A model generated the notes under the pieces. It searched no databases, was not told the DNA's origin, and worked only from the letters and a program-made list of their open reading frames with translations. Position numbers and translations under genes: made by a program. From the NCBI GenBank assembly GCA_034172985.1, contig JAXFDY010000149.1, positions 1-54,580 on the forward strand: a DNA stretch of 54,580 bases. Reading direction: 5' to 3'. Numbering within the stretch: the stretch's first letter is position 1; every line of letters begins with the position of its first letter. This document shows, in pieces, positions 23,469-32,240 of this stretch. Origin of the DNA: CAG-303 sp034172985. Lineage in GTDB: Bacteria; Bacillota; Clostridia; Lachnospirales; Lachnospiraceae.

Positions 23469-25864
23469 TCTATTTTCCTCCAGAAATCATCTATTTTTCC
23501 ACCGACCTCCTGCAATCCGGTCAGTTCACAATCATACCATTCTCTCGGAAACAGCGAATAGTACTCTCTCCTCTGAAATCTTTCATCCAGCAGGGCTATG
23601 ACTCCTTTATCATTTTCCGTGCGAATCACCCGGCCCGCTGCCTGCAGCACTTTATTCAGTCCCGGATAAAGATACGCATAATCAAACCCATTCAAACCTT
23701 CTTTTTCAAAATACTGCCTGACAACCTCTTTCTCCATGCATACTTGTGGCAGTCCCGTTCCGATAATGACGCTGCCAATCAGCTTATCTTCCGTCAAATC
23801 AATTCCTTCTGAAAATATTCCACCCATCACGCAGAAATACAGGCAGGTTCTTTCATGCTTTTCCTCAAATTTTTTTAAAAATTCTTCCCTTTCATGCTCA
23901 TCCATATATTGTTTCTGAACCACGATATCATAAGGTTCTTTTATTTCTTCCAGCACATCCTGCATATACTTATAAGAGGGTGCAAAAATCATATAATTTC
24001 CCTTTTTCCCGGCAGCTATTTTTTCTATATATTCGGCTATTTTTCTGTATTCCCGCGCATTTCTTCTTGTATATCTGCTGCTTACATCCCGGGCTATTAC
24101 AATTTTACGGTTTTCGTTGGAAAACGGAGATGGGATATAAATGGCATCTGCATCTGTATCACCGCTTAACAGCAGTTTATAATAATTGACCGGCAATAAA
24201 GTGGCTGAAAAAAATATGGTACTAACTGCTTTCTCCATGCATTCATTCAGATTTGCTGCCGGATTAATACACATAAGACGAACCAGAAATTCTCCATTCC
24301 CTGTGATTTGCCCGCAGATTTCATAATAACTGTGATCAGAAGAATCCAGCATAGCCGTACGCTCATACATATTTAGGAAATGAATCAATCCAAAATAAAA
24401 CATAAGTACGTCTTCCCGTCCGTCAAATTCTTTATATTCATCCAGAAACTTTTCCATATAGCCATATAAACGCTCTAATTGCATCACAAAACTACTGAGA
24501 TCCTCCAGATAACAGTATTCCCGTTCCCCACATTCTCTTTTTAAGGCAAGCATGGTACGATTGCATCTTTCCAAAGCACCCGTTACCCTTTTATCTCTGG
24601 AACCAATGATTTTTTTTATGGACAGCACATCTTCTTTTTTCAATTCTGCACTATACATTTCTCTTGCACGTTCTACCAGATTATGGGATTCATCTACAAG
24701 AAAAACATATCGTTCACTGTTATTTCCGGAAAAATACCGTTTTAATGCTACCACCGGATCAAAAGCATAATTATAATCGCATATGACCGCATCCACAAAA
24801 TTGCTGATATCCAGATTCATCTCATACGGACATACCTGGTGTTTTTCCGCATATTGAAGAATCACTTCTCTGGTAATATCATCTTCATGCATCAATACAT
24901 CATAAATCGCATCATTGATTCTGTCAAAATGACCTCTCGCCCTTTCACAATCTTCCGGATTACATTTTCGCTCCTCTAATACACACATTTTATCTTTTGC
25001 CGTTATGGAAATACACTTAAAATCAAGACCTTTTGCTCTTAATAATCGAAAGGAATCATGTGCCACCTGACCGGTAATCGTCTTTGCAGTAAGATAGAAG
25101 ATTTTGTCAACCAGATTCTCTCCTACCGCTTTCACAGCCGGAAATATGACAGACATGGTCTTCCCCACCCCTGTAGGTGCCTGAATAAATAATTCTTTCT
25201 TCTGCATAATGGTCTTATATACAGATACTGCAATCCCTTTCTGTCCCTGCCTGTATGCAAACGGAAACTGAATCTGCTTTGCAGTATTTACCCTTTTTAC
25301 TCCATGTTCCATCAGATATCTGACCCATTTCTCATAATGATGCATGATATGCAAAAACCATTCTTCCAGTTCTTCAAAATCATAGTCCTCTTTCAGCCTG
25401 TTTATTTCCTCAGTTTCGATATTGACATATGTAATCTGAATACTGATTCTCTTCATTCCGTTCTGTACCGAATACATATATCCATAACACATTGCCTGAG
25501 CTTCATGTAATTTATCTGGTTTATCGAATTTTGCCACATCCCTGTACATACATTTAATTTCATCAATGGTAACAGATATCACATTTCCATTTTTATCATA
25601 TGTACTCTCAATCCCATCTGCTCTTCCCTCAACTGTAACTGAAAAACCGTCATATGGTACCTCCACCTTCAATGGTACTTCAGCCTGATAATTCCCCTTC
25701 ATTTTCCCCTGAATTTTACGGTGAAGCTTTCCACCTTTTAACATGGCATCAATCTCGTTTTTCCCTGCATTCCTGTTATCTATATCCCCATGTCTCAGAA
25801 TAAACTCTATTAAATTTCTTACAGATACTTTTATATTTTTAATATTTTCTTCCATATTATTCAT
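23465..25864 (-). CDS. Rad3/XPD-like DNA helicase with N-terminal PD-(D/E)XK-like domain, 799 aa
   Basis: Superfamily 2 helicase of the DinG/XPD branch: Walker A QAPTGVGKT (about 228-236), DESH box VDESHN (390-395), FFSATLLP, and motif VI QAAGRVIR. Four cysteines between motifs I and II (C294, C301, C306, C345) sit as in iron-sulfur XPD helicases. The first 200 residues hold a Cas4/RecB-like fold with GRADG (80-84) and DEIKC (101-105), the active-site pattern of a PD-(D/E)XK nuclease. A combined helicase-nuclease for DNA repair is a fair inference. Start ATG at 25864 overlaps the upstream stop; ATG at 25855 is an alternative. No clear ribosome site, so probably coupled. Confidence 0.85.
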   Translation of the reverse strand: MNNMEENIKNIKVSVRNLIEFILRHGDIDNRNAGKNEIDAMLKGGKLHRKIQGKMKGNYQAEVPLKVEVPYDGFSVTVEGRADGIESTYDKNGNVISVTIDEIKCMYRDVAKFDKPDKLHEAQAMCYGYMYSVQNGMKRISIQITYVNIETEEINRLKEDYDFEELEEWFLHIMHHYEKWVRYLMEHGVKRVNTAKQIQFPFAYRQGQKGIAVSVYKTIMQKKELFIQAPTGVGKTMSVIFPAVKAVGENLVDKIFYLTAKTITGQVAHDSFRLLRAKGLDFKCISITAKDKMCVLEERKCNPEDCERARGHFDRINDAIYDVLMHEDDITREVILQYAEKHQVCPYEMNLDISNFVDAVICDYNYAFDPVVALKRYFSGNNSERYVFLVDESHNLVERAREMYSAELKKEDVLSIKKIIGSRDKRVTGALERCNRTMLALKRECGEREYCYLEDLSSFVMQLERLYGYMEKFLDEYKEFDGREDVLMFYFGLIHFLNMYERTAMLDSSDHSYYEICGQITGNGEFLVRLMCINPAANLNECMEKAVSTIFFSATLLPVNYYKLLLSGDTDADAIYIPSPFSNENRKIVIARDVSSRYTRRNAREYRKIAEYIEKIAAGKKGNYMIFAPSYKYMQDVLEEIKEPYDIVVQKQYMDEHEREEFLKKFEEKHERTCLYFCVMGGIFSEGIDLTEDKLIGSVIIGTGLPQVCMEKEVVRQYFEKEGLNGFDYAYLYPGLNKVLQAAGRVIRTENDKGVIALLDERFQRREYYSLFPREWYDCELTGLQEVGGKIDDFWRKIE

Positions 25865-26087
25865 CAAAGGTAACGGTCACAAAAAATCCCCGTTCTGTCT
25901 GGTGAACCTTTTTTACAATTCCTTTTCGCGTTTTTAAACGCTCACGAAACTGATAATTTGCTGACATTGCCACTGCCGGCTCTAATGTGTAATAGTAACT
26001 TCCCGGAAGCTTTCCTTCCGTAATCTCTACTTCCTGACCTTCTGTAACCAGACCTTCCCTCTCCATCTTAAATTCCATATCACGCAT
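25857..26087 (-). CDS. Small conserved hypothetical protein, 76 aa
   Basis: Short protein, probably all-beta, with segments VEITEGKLPGSYYYTLEP and GIVKKVHQTERGFFVTVTFDE. No named family recognised. A good AGGAG site lies 9 nt upstream of the ATG at 26087. It overlaps the helicase start (stop at 25857-25859 against ATG at 25864), suggesting coupling and perhaps a shared role, which remains unknown. Confidence 0.7.
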   Translation of the reverse strand: MRDMEFKMEREGLVTEGQEVEITEGKLPGSYYYTLEPAVAMSANYQFRERLKTRKGIVKKVHQTERGFFVTVTFDE

Positions 26088-26133
26088 TTTTTCTATCTCC
26101 TACCACTTTTATGCTCATATTTTGACTCTGGTA

Positions 26134-26313
26134 TCATATGAATCGATTTGTCTTACTGTCGTACTCATAGTCAATCGCTTTCAACTTCTCTACGATTTCA
26201 TCCATGTCACACTGATAACTTTTTGCAAACTCCTCAAGTGTAGCATAGTGATCTCTTAATTGTGTATTGACAAAACTTAATAATATCATTGGATCTTTTG
26301 GAATATCAGTCAT
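26134..26313 (-). CDS. DUF4250 family protein, 59 aa
   Basis: Begins MTDIPKDPMILLSFVNTQLR, then an LEEFAKSYQCD helix and IDYEYDSKTNRF: the recognisable shape of the DUF4250 family, common in Clostridia. It looks like a small helical (possibly helix-turn-helix) protein; no function is known. AGAGG lies 7 nt upstream of ATG 26313. The gene is 12 nt downstream of the DUF5662 gene and 46 nt upstream of the 76-aa gene, so it is probably part of the same operon. Confidence 0.82.
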   Translation of the reverse strand: MTDIPKDPMILLSFVNTQLRDHYATLEEFAKSYQCDMDEIVEKLKAIDYEYDSKTNRFI

Positions 26314-26325
26314 CCTTTTTCCTCT

Positions 26326-26880
26326 CTACTTCTTTCCTAATACATTCTTTTTCACATATTCAAAAGTGACATCCTCACCTTTTTCTTTTAACATCACAAG
26401 CAGGTCATATAAAAGCTTTTCCGTCTCCGGATGCATAATATGTTTTCCCTTTCCTCTCATGAAATATGCAAGTGAATCCCCGTCTGTATATTGATCTTTG
26501 TTGTATATTTTGCTGGCTGCAACCCTGTCACAAAACATCTCTGCAACATATTTTTCCGGCATCTTCATTCCAGCCAGAACTGCATCTTTGTCACTCGTAT
26601 AATCAATCCAATATTCATAGTGATGTTTATTTCTGCCCTTGTGATGCAGCCATGCTGTGGAACATCCTTCCACCTCTCTCTGGGCATTATTAGGGCTTCG
26701 ATTTCCCTGATAATATTTCACACCCGGAATAAATTCTGTCAACGAATATTTTGATAAATCATGGAGAATTCCCTGCTTATACAATCCAACCCTGAAACAA
26801 TGTTTCATTACCATCCATTTATGTGCATTTATGGTGCCCAGGTGTCCTGTCAGATTATAGAGCAATTTCTTTATCTTCAT
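26326..26880 (-). CDS. DUF5662 family protein (HD-like), 184 aa
   Basis: Soluble protein with regularly placed histidines (INAHKWMVMKHCF, GILHDLSKYSLTEF, AWLHHKGRNKHHYEYW) reminiscent of a metal-binding HD-like fold, as in the DUF5662 family common in Clostridia and their phages. Activity unknown; a phosphohydrolase is possible. ATG at 26880 has AGGAGG 7-8 nt upstream. First gene of the run leading through DUF4250 and the helicase to purL. Confidence 0.8.
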   Translation of the reverse strand: MKIKKLLYNLTGHLGTINAHKWMVMKHCFRVGLYKQGILHDLSKYSLTEFIPGVKYYQGNRSPNNAQREVEGCSTAWLHHKGRNKHHYEYWIDYTSDKDAVLAGMKMPEKYVAEMFCDRVAASKIYNKDQYTDGDSLAYFMRGKGKHIMHPETEKLLYDLLVMLKEKGEDVTFEYVKKNVLGKK

Positions 26881-26970
26881 GTATGTTCCTCCTTTTTATC
26901 AAAATGCTCTTTTTATTATAGACAATCTCTCAAGGATTATCAAGAGTATGGATTTAAAATAATTTTTTTG

Positions 26971-26999
26971 TTGACAAATGTTTTTTTATGTGATATAAA
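26971..26999 (+). promoter_or_regulatory. Strong promoter of tRNA-Trp
   Basis: Consensus TTGACA (26971-26976), a 17-nt spacer and TATAAA (26994-26999) with TG at the extended -10 position, about 31 bp before the tRNA. Confidence 0.82.
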
Positions 27000-27030
27000 T
27001 ATTAAGTCGCTTGCGGGTGACCAGATACAT

Positions 27031-27101
27031 AGGGGAATCATCCAATGGCAGGATGACAGTCTCCAAAACTGTTCATGGGGGTTCGAATCCCTCTTCCCCT
27101 G
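27031..27101 (+). tRNA. tRNA-Trp (CCA anticodon)
   Basis: Complete cloverleaf: 7-bp acceptor stem (AGGGGAA / TTCCCCT), D stem ATCC/GGAT, anticodon stem ACAGT/ACTGT with loop CTCCAAA (anticodon CCA at 27063-27065), and a 5-bp T stem with loop TTCGAAT. The discriminator is G27101 and CCA is not encoded. It stands alone on the plus strand with its own promoter and terminator. Confidence 0.96.
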
Positions 27102-27107
27102 TTTTAT

Positions 27108-27139
27108 AAAAAGATGCTTAGAGATAAGCATCTTTTTTT
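27108..27139 (+). terminator. Terminator of tRNA-Trp
   Basis: AAAAAGATGCTTA pairs with TAAGCATCTTTTT around GAGA, with a T-run of seven. Confidence 0.9.
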
Positions 27140-27162
27140 CTTATAAAAATCTTTTACTATGA

Positions 27163-27201
27163 ATGCCCCCAAATCCTAAATACCTTAAGATTTGGGGGCA
27201 T
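27163..27201. terminator. Hairpin between convergent tRNA and MCP genes
   Basis: ATGCCCCCAAATC (27163-27175) pairs perfectly with 27189-27201. It lies 13 nt past the stop codon of the minus-strand MCP gene. Neither strand has a strong U-run, so it may stabilise the 3' end rather than terminate efficiently. Confidence 0.55.
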
Positions 27202-27213
27202 ATTATTCTTCGT

Positions 27214-27858
27214 TTAATCCTGATAGCTGTCTAATGCGATTCTTGCCTTATCTGTAATATCTCTCTGATAAGCAATTTCATTTTCCATATTTCTTGAAAC
27301 ATCATTGGCGACACATGCGGCATCTAAAACTTTTTGAAGCAGATCACCTATGGATGCAGCCATCTGATTCTGAGCTGCTGCATTCTCATTTATCTCATTC
27401 ATATAGTTTACCATACCATTCACAAATACCTGAACTTCATTGATTTTAGCTGTAATTTCCGATGAAGAACTCTTTGTCTGGTTTGCCAGGGATTGTACTT
27501 GCTGCGCTACGACAGAGAAACCTCTTCCATGCTCTCCGGCTCTTGCAGCTTCAATAGATGCATTCAATGACAGGATATTAGTCTTATTTGCGATTCCTGA
27601 AATAACTTTTGCAAAATTTGCAATCACCGCAGACACTTCTTTCATGTGTTCAATATTTTGCTGTGACCTCTTTACCGACTCATTTAATTCATTAATTTTT
27701 TTTACTAAATCTTCAATGGCCCCAATACCATCCTTCACCAGATTCAATGAAGTATCTGAAGAATTAATCACATCAAATGCATTTTTCTCTAATTTTAACT
27801 GTGATTCATCCAAGTCATTTACAATGGCCATAACCTGTTGCGACAATTCGTTGTTCAT
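27214..27858 (-). CDS. Stand-alone methyl-accepting chemotaxis signalling domain, 214 aa
   Basis: Only the MCP signalling coiled coil is present, with the conserved hairpin tip ILSLNASIEAARAGEHGRGFSVVAQQV that docks CheA/CheW. No transmembrane helix or sensor domain precedes it; the N-terminal 70 residues are helical. It may be a cytoplasmic signal element or a remnant of a larger receptor. No chemotaxis or flagellar genes are nearby. ATG at 27858 sits 7 nt from AGAGG; ATG at 27864 is too close. It follows radA by 17 nt. Confidence 0.85.
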   Translation of the reverse strand: MNNELSQQVMAIVNDLDESQLKLEKNAFDVINSSDTSLNLVKDGIGAIEDLVKKINELNESVKRSQQNIEHMKEVSAVIANFAKVISGIANKTNILSLNASIEAARAGEHGRGFSVVAQQVQSLANQTKSSSSEITAKINEVQVFVNGMVNYMNEINENAAAQNQMAASIGDLLQKVLDAACVANDVSRNMENEIAYQRDITDKARIALDSYQD

Positions 27859-27875
27859 ATTCATACCTCTCTTCT

Positions 27876-29231
27876 TTAGAAATATTTTAATATATCATGT
27901 ATATTTTTTACGCCAATCAATTCAATTCCTTTACTGTTGATATTCTGTCTGGAAACTTCCGGCAGGATACATCTTTGAAATCCCAATTTCACAGCCTCAG
28001 CCACCCTTCGGTCCGGCATGTTGACAGCCCTTACTTCACCGGATAATCCAACCTCACCAAACACGATCGTCTGATCATCGATTGGTCTTTCTTTGTAGCT
28101 GGATAGCAGTGCCATTACAATCCCAAGATCAAGTGCCGGCTCGTTAATGCGTATTCCTCCGGCAACATTCACATATGCATCAAATTCTCCCATCTTCAAT
28201 CCAAGCCGTTTCTCCAATACAGCCATGAGCAGATTTACCCTGTTATAATCCGTTCCCGCTGCTGTCCGTCTTGGCAGTCCGAAATTTGTTCTGCAGACCA
28301 ATGCCTGAATTTCTGCCAGAATCGGTCGTGTTCCTTCTATACTGCATGCAATGACTGAACCGGATGCGTTTTCCGGTCTTCCATTCAACATAAACTCAGA
28401 AGGATTTTTCACTTCGTTCAGACCATCCTGACACATTTCAAAAACACCTATTTCGTTTGTAGAGCCAAACCGGTTTTTTACACCTCGCAAAATACGATAC
28501 GATGCATGTCTGTCTCCCTCGAAATATAGCACTGTATCAACCATATGCTCTAACACTCTTGGTCCTGCCACCACGCCTTCCTTCGTGACATGTCCAACTA
28601 CGAAAACCGAAATATTATCTGTCTTTGCAATCTGCATTAACACATTTGTAGACTCTCTGACCTGACTCACGCTTCCCGGTGCACTGGACACCTCTCCATT
28701 ATAAATAGTCTGTATCGAGTCAATCACTGCAATATCAGGTTTTTCGCTTTTTAAGACCTCCGTGATAATCTCTAAATCCGTTTCACAGAAAAGCTTCAGA
28801 TGATCCGTAAACTGTCCGATACGGTCAGCCCGAATCTTAATCTGCCGCAGAGATTCTTCCCCGGATATATACAGTACTTTTTTTCCGGCATCAGAAATAT
28901 TTCTGCATACCTGTAATAACAATGTGGATTTTCCAATCCCCGGATCTCCTCCGATTAAGGTAAGTGAGCCCTGCACAAGCCCTCCACCTAAAACACGGTC
29001 CAGTTCTCCAAATCCTGTAGAAATGCGTTCCTCATCGCTTGTTTGAATCTCATTGATAAGAGAAGGTTTTTTATTTGCATAAAGTGTTTTCCCCATCCCT
29101 TTATCATGTTTCACTGCCACTTCTTCTACAAAAGTATTCCATTCTCTGCATCCCGGACATTGTCCAAGCCATTTCGAAGATTCATATCCGCATTCTTTAC
29201 AGAAAAATACGGTGCTTTTTCCTTTCGCCAT
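27876..29231 (-). CDS. radA: DNA repair protein RadA, 451 aa
   Basis: Canonical Sms/RadA: N-terminal zinc motif CKECGYESSKWLGQCPGC, Walker A GGDPGIGKSTLL, the RadA-specific KNRFG motif (GVKNRFGSTNEIG) and a Lon-like C-terminal domain (ALDLGIVMALLSSY). It processes recombination intermediates as a branch-migrating helicase. Full-length. In many Firmicutes it follows clpC and precedes disA. Here clpC is upstream, one small gene lies between, and an MCP domain replaces disA. Confidence 0.95.
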   Translation of the reverse strand: MAKGKSTVFFCKECGYESSKWLGQCPGCREWNTFVEEVAVKHDKGMGKTLYANKKPSLINEIQTSDEERISTGFGELDRVLGGGLVQGSLTLIGGDPGIGKSTLLLQVCRNISDAGKKVLYISGEESLRQIKIRADRIGQFTDHLKLFCETDLEIITEVLKSEKPDIAVIDSIQTIYNGEVSSAPGSVSQVRESTNVLMQIAKTDNISVFVVGHVTKEGVVAGPRVLEHMVDTVLYFEGDRHASYRILRGVKNRFGSTNEIGVFEMCQDGLNEVKNPSEFMLNGRPENASGSVIACSIEGTRPILAEIQALVCRTNFGLPRRTAAGTDYNRVNLLMAVLEKRLGLKMGEFDAYVNVAGGIRINEPALDLGIVMALLSSYKERPIDDQTIVFGEVGLSGEVRAVNMPDRRVAEAVKLGFQRCILPEVSRQNINSKGIELIGVKNIHDILKYF

Positions 29232-29235
29232 ATGC

Positions 29236-29649
29236 TTAGCACTTCACAATCTTCACATCTGCTGATGCGCCATTACTGATTTCTACGCTTAATACTAACT
29301 TTCCACCCAGATTTGTTTTCATCTTTCCTGCATTGAGTCCGTCAAGATAAATCGTATATTCTGTCTCAGACTCCAGCTCCACGGTGATCTGTGGTTCTTC
29401 TTCTGCCTCAACCTTAAATTCTACTTTATCTTCTGTCATTGAAAAATTGTGTACTGCTGTACCTGGAACAGATTCATATACAAACATTCCGTTTTTTTCT
29501 AATTTTGTGATTTCTTTAAATGTTTTAACTTTGTACAAATCACCATTCACCTCAAAATCAGGTAACTTTGTCTTTGTATCAAGGGTATAATTCCCAAAAC
29601 TAATAGTTCCATCTCCTTCTTTGCGAATTAATTCATCAATAACTGACAT
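29236..29649 (-). CDS. Conserved hypothetical protein between clpC and radA, 137 aa
   Basis: Small, acidic, beta-rich protein: MSVIDELIRKEGDGTISFGNY, LPDFEVNGDLYKVKTFKEITKLEKN, then an Ig-like tail ending KTNLGGKLVLSVEI. I recall similar Lachnospiraceae proteins carrying the inherited label 'endosialidase', but nothing here supports a sialidase. Start at 29649 behind AGGAGG. It ends 4 nt before radA and so is probably co-transcribed. An AT-rich stretch upstream has a TATAAT (minus strand, 29715-29710) that may be its promoter. Confidence 0.75.
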   Translation of the reverse strand: MSVIDELIRKEGDGTISFGNYTLDTKTKLPDFEVNGDLYKVKTFKEITKLEKNGMFVYESVPGTAVHNFSMTEDKVEFKVEAEEEPQITVELESETEYTIYLDGLNAGKMKTNLGGKLVLSVEISNGASADVKIVKC

Positions 29650-29768
29650 CTTTTTTTCCTCCTGTACTTCACAATCACTAATATTCACGCTGGCTGTCGC
29701 CTTGATGTAATTATATACTATTTTTATACAAATTGCTATATATTTTTTACAATTTGCCCTTAAAGTTA

Positions 29769-32219
29769 TTATTTTTTTACAATAAACTTTAATTTATCTC
29801 CATTCAGAGAAACTGTAACTTTATCCCCCTGATGCACCTTTCCGTCCAGAATTTCCTCTGCAAGAGGATCTTCGATCAGATCAATCAGAGCTCTCCTTAT
29901 TGGCCGGGCACCATATTTTTTATCGTAATTCTTTTCAACAATATATTTTTTAGCTGCCGGCTGAACATGCAAGGTGATTCCCACCTGTTTTTTGACACGT
30001 TCTGTAATCTCTTTCAGTAAAATCGTAATTATCTCAAGCATGTTTTCTTTTGATAACGCATGGAACACAATTGTTTCGTCAATTCTGTTCAGGAATTCAG
30101 GCTTAAACATTCTCTTTACCACTTCCATGACAGAATCTTTCATAGCATTATAATCTGCCTGCTCATTTTCTTCCGATGCAAAACCAAGCTTCTTTGGTTC
30201 CATAATACGCTCCGCACCGGCATTACTAGTCATAATAATAATGGTATTTTTAAAATCCACCTTTCTGCCCTTTGCATCAGTGATATGTCCGTCATCCAAA
30301 ACCTGAAGCAGAATATTAAATACATCCGGATGTGCTTTTTCCACCTCATCGAACAAAATCACCGCATACGGGTTTCTTCTTACTTTTTCCGAAAGCTGTC
30401 CGCCCTCTTCAAATCCTACATATCCCGGAGGAGAACCGATGATTTTAGAGACACTATGTTTCTCCATATATTCCGTCATATCCACCCGTATCAATGATTT
30501 TTCATCTCCAAACACTGCTTCTGTCAATGCTTTCGATAATTCAGTTTTTCCCACACCGGTAGGACCTAAAAACAGGAACGAACCTATCGGACGTTTTGGA
30601 TCTTTTAATCCCACTCTTCCTCGTTTCACTGCTTTGGCAACTGCCCGCACTGCTTCATCCTGTCCTACCACTCTTTCTGTCAGTGTTTTTTCCAATTTTC
30701 TCAGCCGCACCGCTTCTGTTTCAGTCAATTTGCTGACCGGTATTTTGGTCCATGCAGCCACAACCTGCTCCACGTCACTGTCCATTAAAACAAGAGTCTT
30801 ATTTTTCTTGGAATTTTTCCATTTTTTCCTTGCTTTTTCCACTTCCTGCTCTAACTCATCTATCTGTGTTTTTATCTGGGCAGCACCTGCATAATCATCT
30901 GATAAAATCAGATTTTCCAGTTGATTCTGTTTATCCTCTAATTGTTTTTCCAGATTTCTAACCGCTGTCGGACGCACAAAATGATTCAATGCCTTTTTGG
31001 ATGCTGCTTCATCAATCAGGTCAATGGCCTTGTCCGGCAAATTTCTATCATTGATATATCTGTTTGAGAGCATAACTGCAGCTTTAATGGCACTTTCAGA
31101 AATTTCAAGTCCATGATGATTTTCATATCTGGATTTTAATCCCATTAAAATCTCTTCTGCCTGTTCCGGAGTTGGTTCCTCCACGGTAATTGGCTGAAAT
31201 CTCCTTTCCAGTGCTGCATCTTTCTCAAAATGCTTTCGGAACTCATCTATCGTAGTCGCACCGATAATTCTGATTTCCCCTCTGGACAGAGCCGGTTTCA
31301 AAATGTTTGCCGCATCCATGGCACCCTCTGCGCCTCCTGCACCTATAATCGTATGGATTTCATCGATAAACAGCAGAATGTTTCCATCTTTTCTTACTTC
31401 ATTTATAATGCGTTTAATTCTCTCTTCAAATTCCCCACGATACTTAGAGCCTGCAACCATCCCTGACAAATCAAGCGTAAGTACACGGAGCTTTGCGATA
31501 TTTTCCGGTACATCCCCCTGTGCTATGCGTATGGCGAGTCCTTCTACAATCGCTGTTTTTCCTACTCCCGGCTCACCGATCAGACATGGATTATTCTTTG
31601 TTCTTCTTGTAAGAATCTGTATCACTCTTTCTATTTCCTGTTCACGGCAAAAAACCGGGTCGAGTTTTCCCTCACCAGCCAGTTTTGTCAAATCTCTGGT
31701 ATACTGCTCCAATGCCTGATTCTGTTTCGTTTTCCCCTTTCCTCCACGGAAATACGATAATTCTTCTTTAATATATGACTGATCTGCACCCATTCCATTC
31801 AGCAATTCTGCCAGTAATTTCTGGGGATTTACATCCAGCATAGTAAGAATTCTTGGTGCCGTGCTTTCACTTTCTTTAATAAGTGCAATCAGCAGATGTT
31901 CTGTCCCGATTCGTTCAGAACCAAGCTTTAATGCTTCTTTTGCACTGGCATGTAGCACATTTTCTGCTCTCTGCGAAAAAGTTTCACTGTCTTTTGTGAT
32001 AGTCGTCTTTATCGGCTGAAACATCGTATCTATCATCTCATAGATATTATCAGCAGTCACACGAAACACTTGTAATGACATAGCTGCCACACTATCTTTC
32101 ACTCTTGCCAGGCCATATAATAAATGTTCTGTTCCCACATACCCATGCTCCAGTTTTTTAGAGCACTCTCTGGCATATTCAATTGCCTGCTTCGCACTCT
32201 TTGTAAATTTATCCTGCAT
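29769..32219 (-). CDS. clpC: Clp protease ATPase ClpC, 816 aa
   Basis: Two N-terminal Clp repeats (residues 1-145), a first AAA+ module (GEPGVGKTAIVEG, LFIDEIHTIIGAGGAEG), a middle UVR-like coiled coil (about 420-460), and a second AAA+ module (GPTGVGKTELSKAL, VILFDEVEKAHPDV) with the C-terminal D2-small domain. The middle-domain length identifies ClpC rather than ClpB. It unfolds substrates for ClpP. The usual ctsR-mcsA-mcsB genes are not upstream; cohesin and dockerin surface proteins are there instead, 21 nt away. Confidence 0.94.
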   Translation of the reverse strand: MQDKFTKSAKQAIEYARECSKKLEHGYVGTEHLLYGLARVKDSVAAMSLQVFRVTADNIYEMIDTMFQPIKTTITKDSETFSQRAENVLHASAKEALKLGSERIGTEHLLIALIKESESTAPRILTMLDVNPQKLLAELLNGMGADQSYIKEELSYFRGGKGKTKQNQALEQYTRDLTKLAGEGKLDPVFCREQEIERVIQILTRRTKNNPCLIGEPGVGKTAIVEGLAIRIAQGDVPENIAKLRVLTLDLSGMVAGSKYRGEFEERIKRIINEVRKDGNILLFIDEIHTIIGAGGAEGAMDAANILKPALSRGEIRIIGATTIDEFRKHFEKDAALERRFQPITVEEPTPEQAEEILMGLKSRYENHHGLEISESAIKAAVMLSNRYINDRNLPDKAIDLIDEAASKKALNHFVRPTAVRNLEKQLEDKQNQLENLILSDDYAGAAQIKTQIDELEQEVEKARKKWKNSKKNKTLVLMDSDVEQVVAAWTKIPVSKLTETEAVRLRKLEKTLTERVVGQDEAVRAVAKAVKRGRVGLKDPKRPIGSFLFLGPTGVGKTELSKALTEAVFGDEKSLIRVDMTEYMEKHSVSKIIGSPPGYVGFEEGGQLSEKVRRNPYAVILFDEVEKAHPDVFNILLQVLDDGHITDAKGRKVDFKNTIIIMTSNAGAERIMEPKKLGFASEENEQADYNAMKDSVMEVVKRMFKPEFLNRIDETIVFHALSKENMLEIITILLKEITERVKKQVGITLHVQPAAKKYIVEKNYDKKYGARPIRRALIDLIEDPLAEEILDGKVHQGDKVTVSLNGDKLKFIVKK

Positions 32220-32240
32220 TGATTATGTTTTCCTTTCTAT

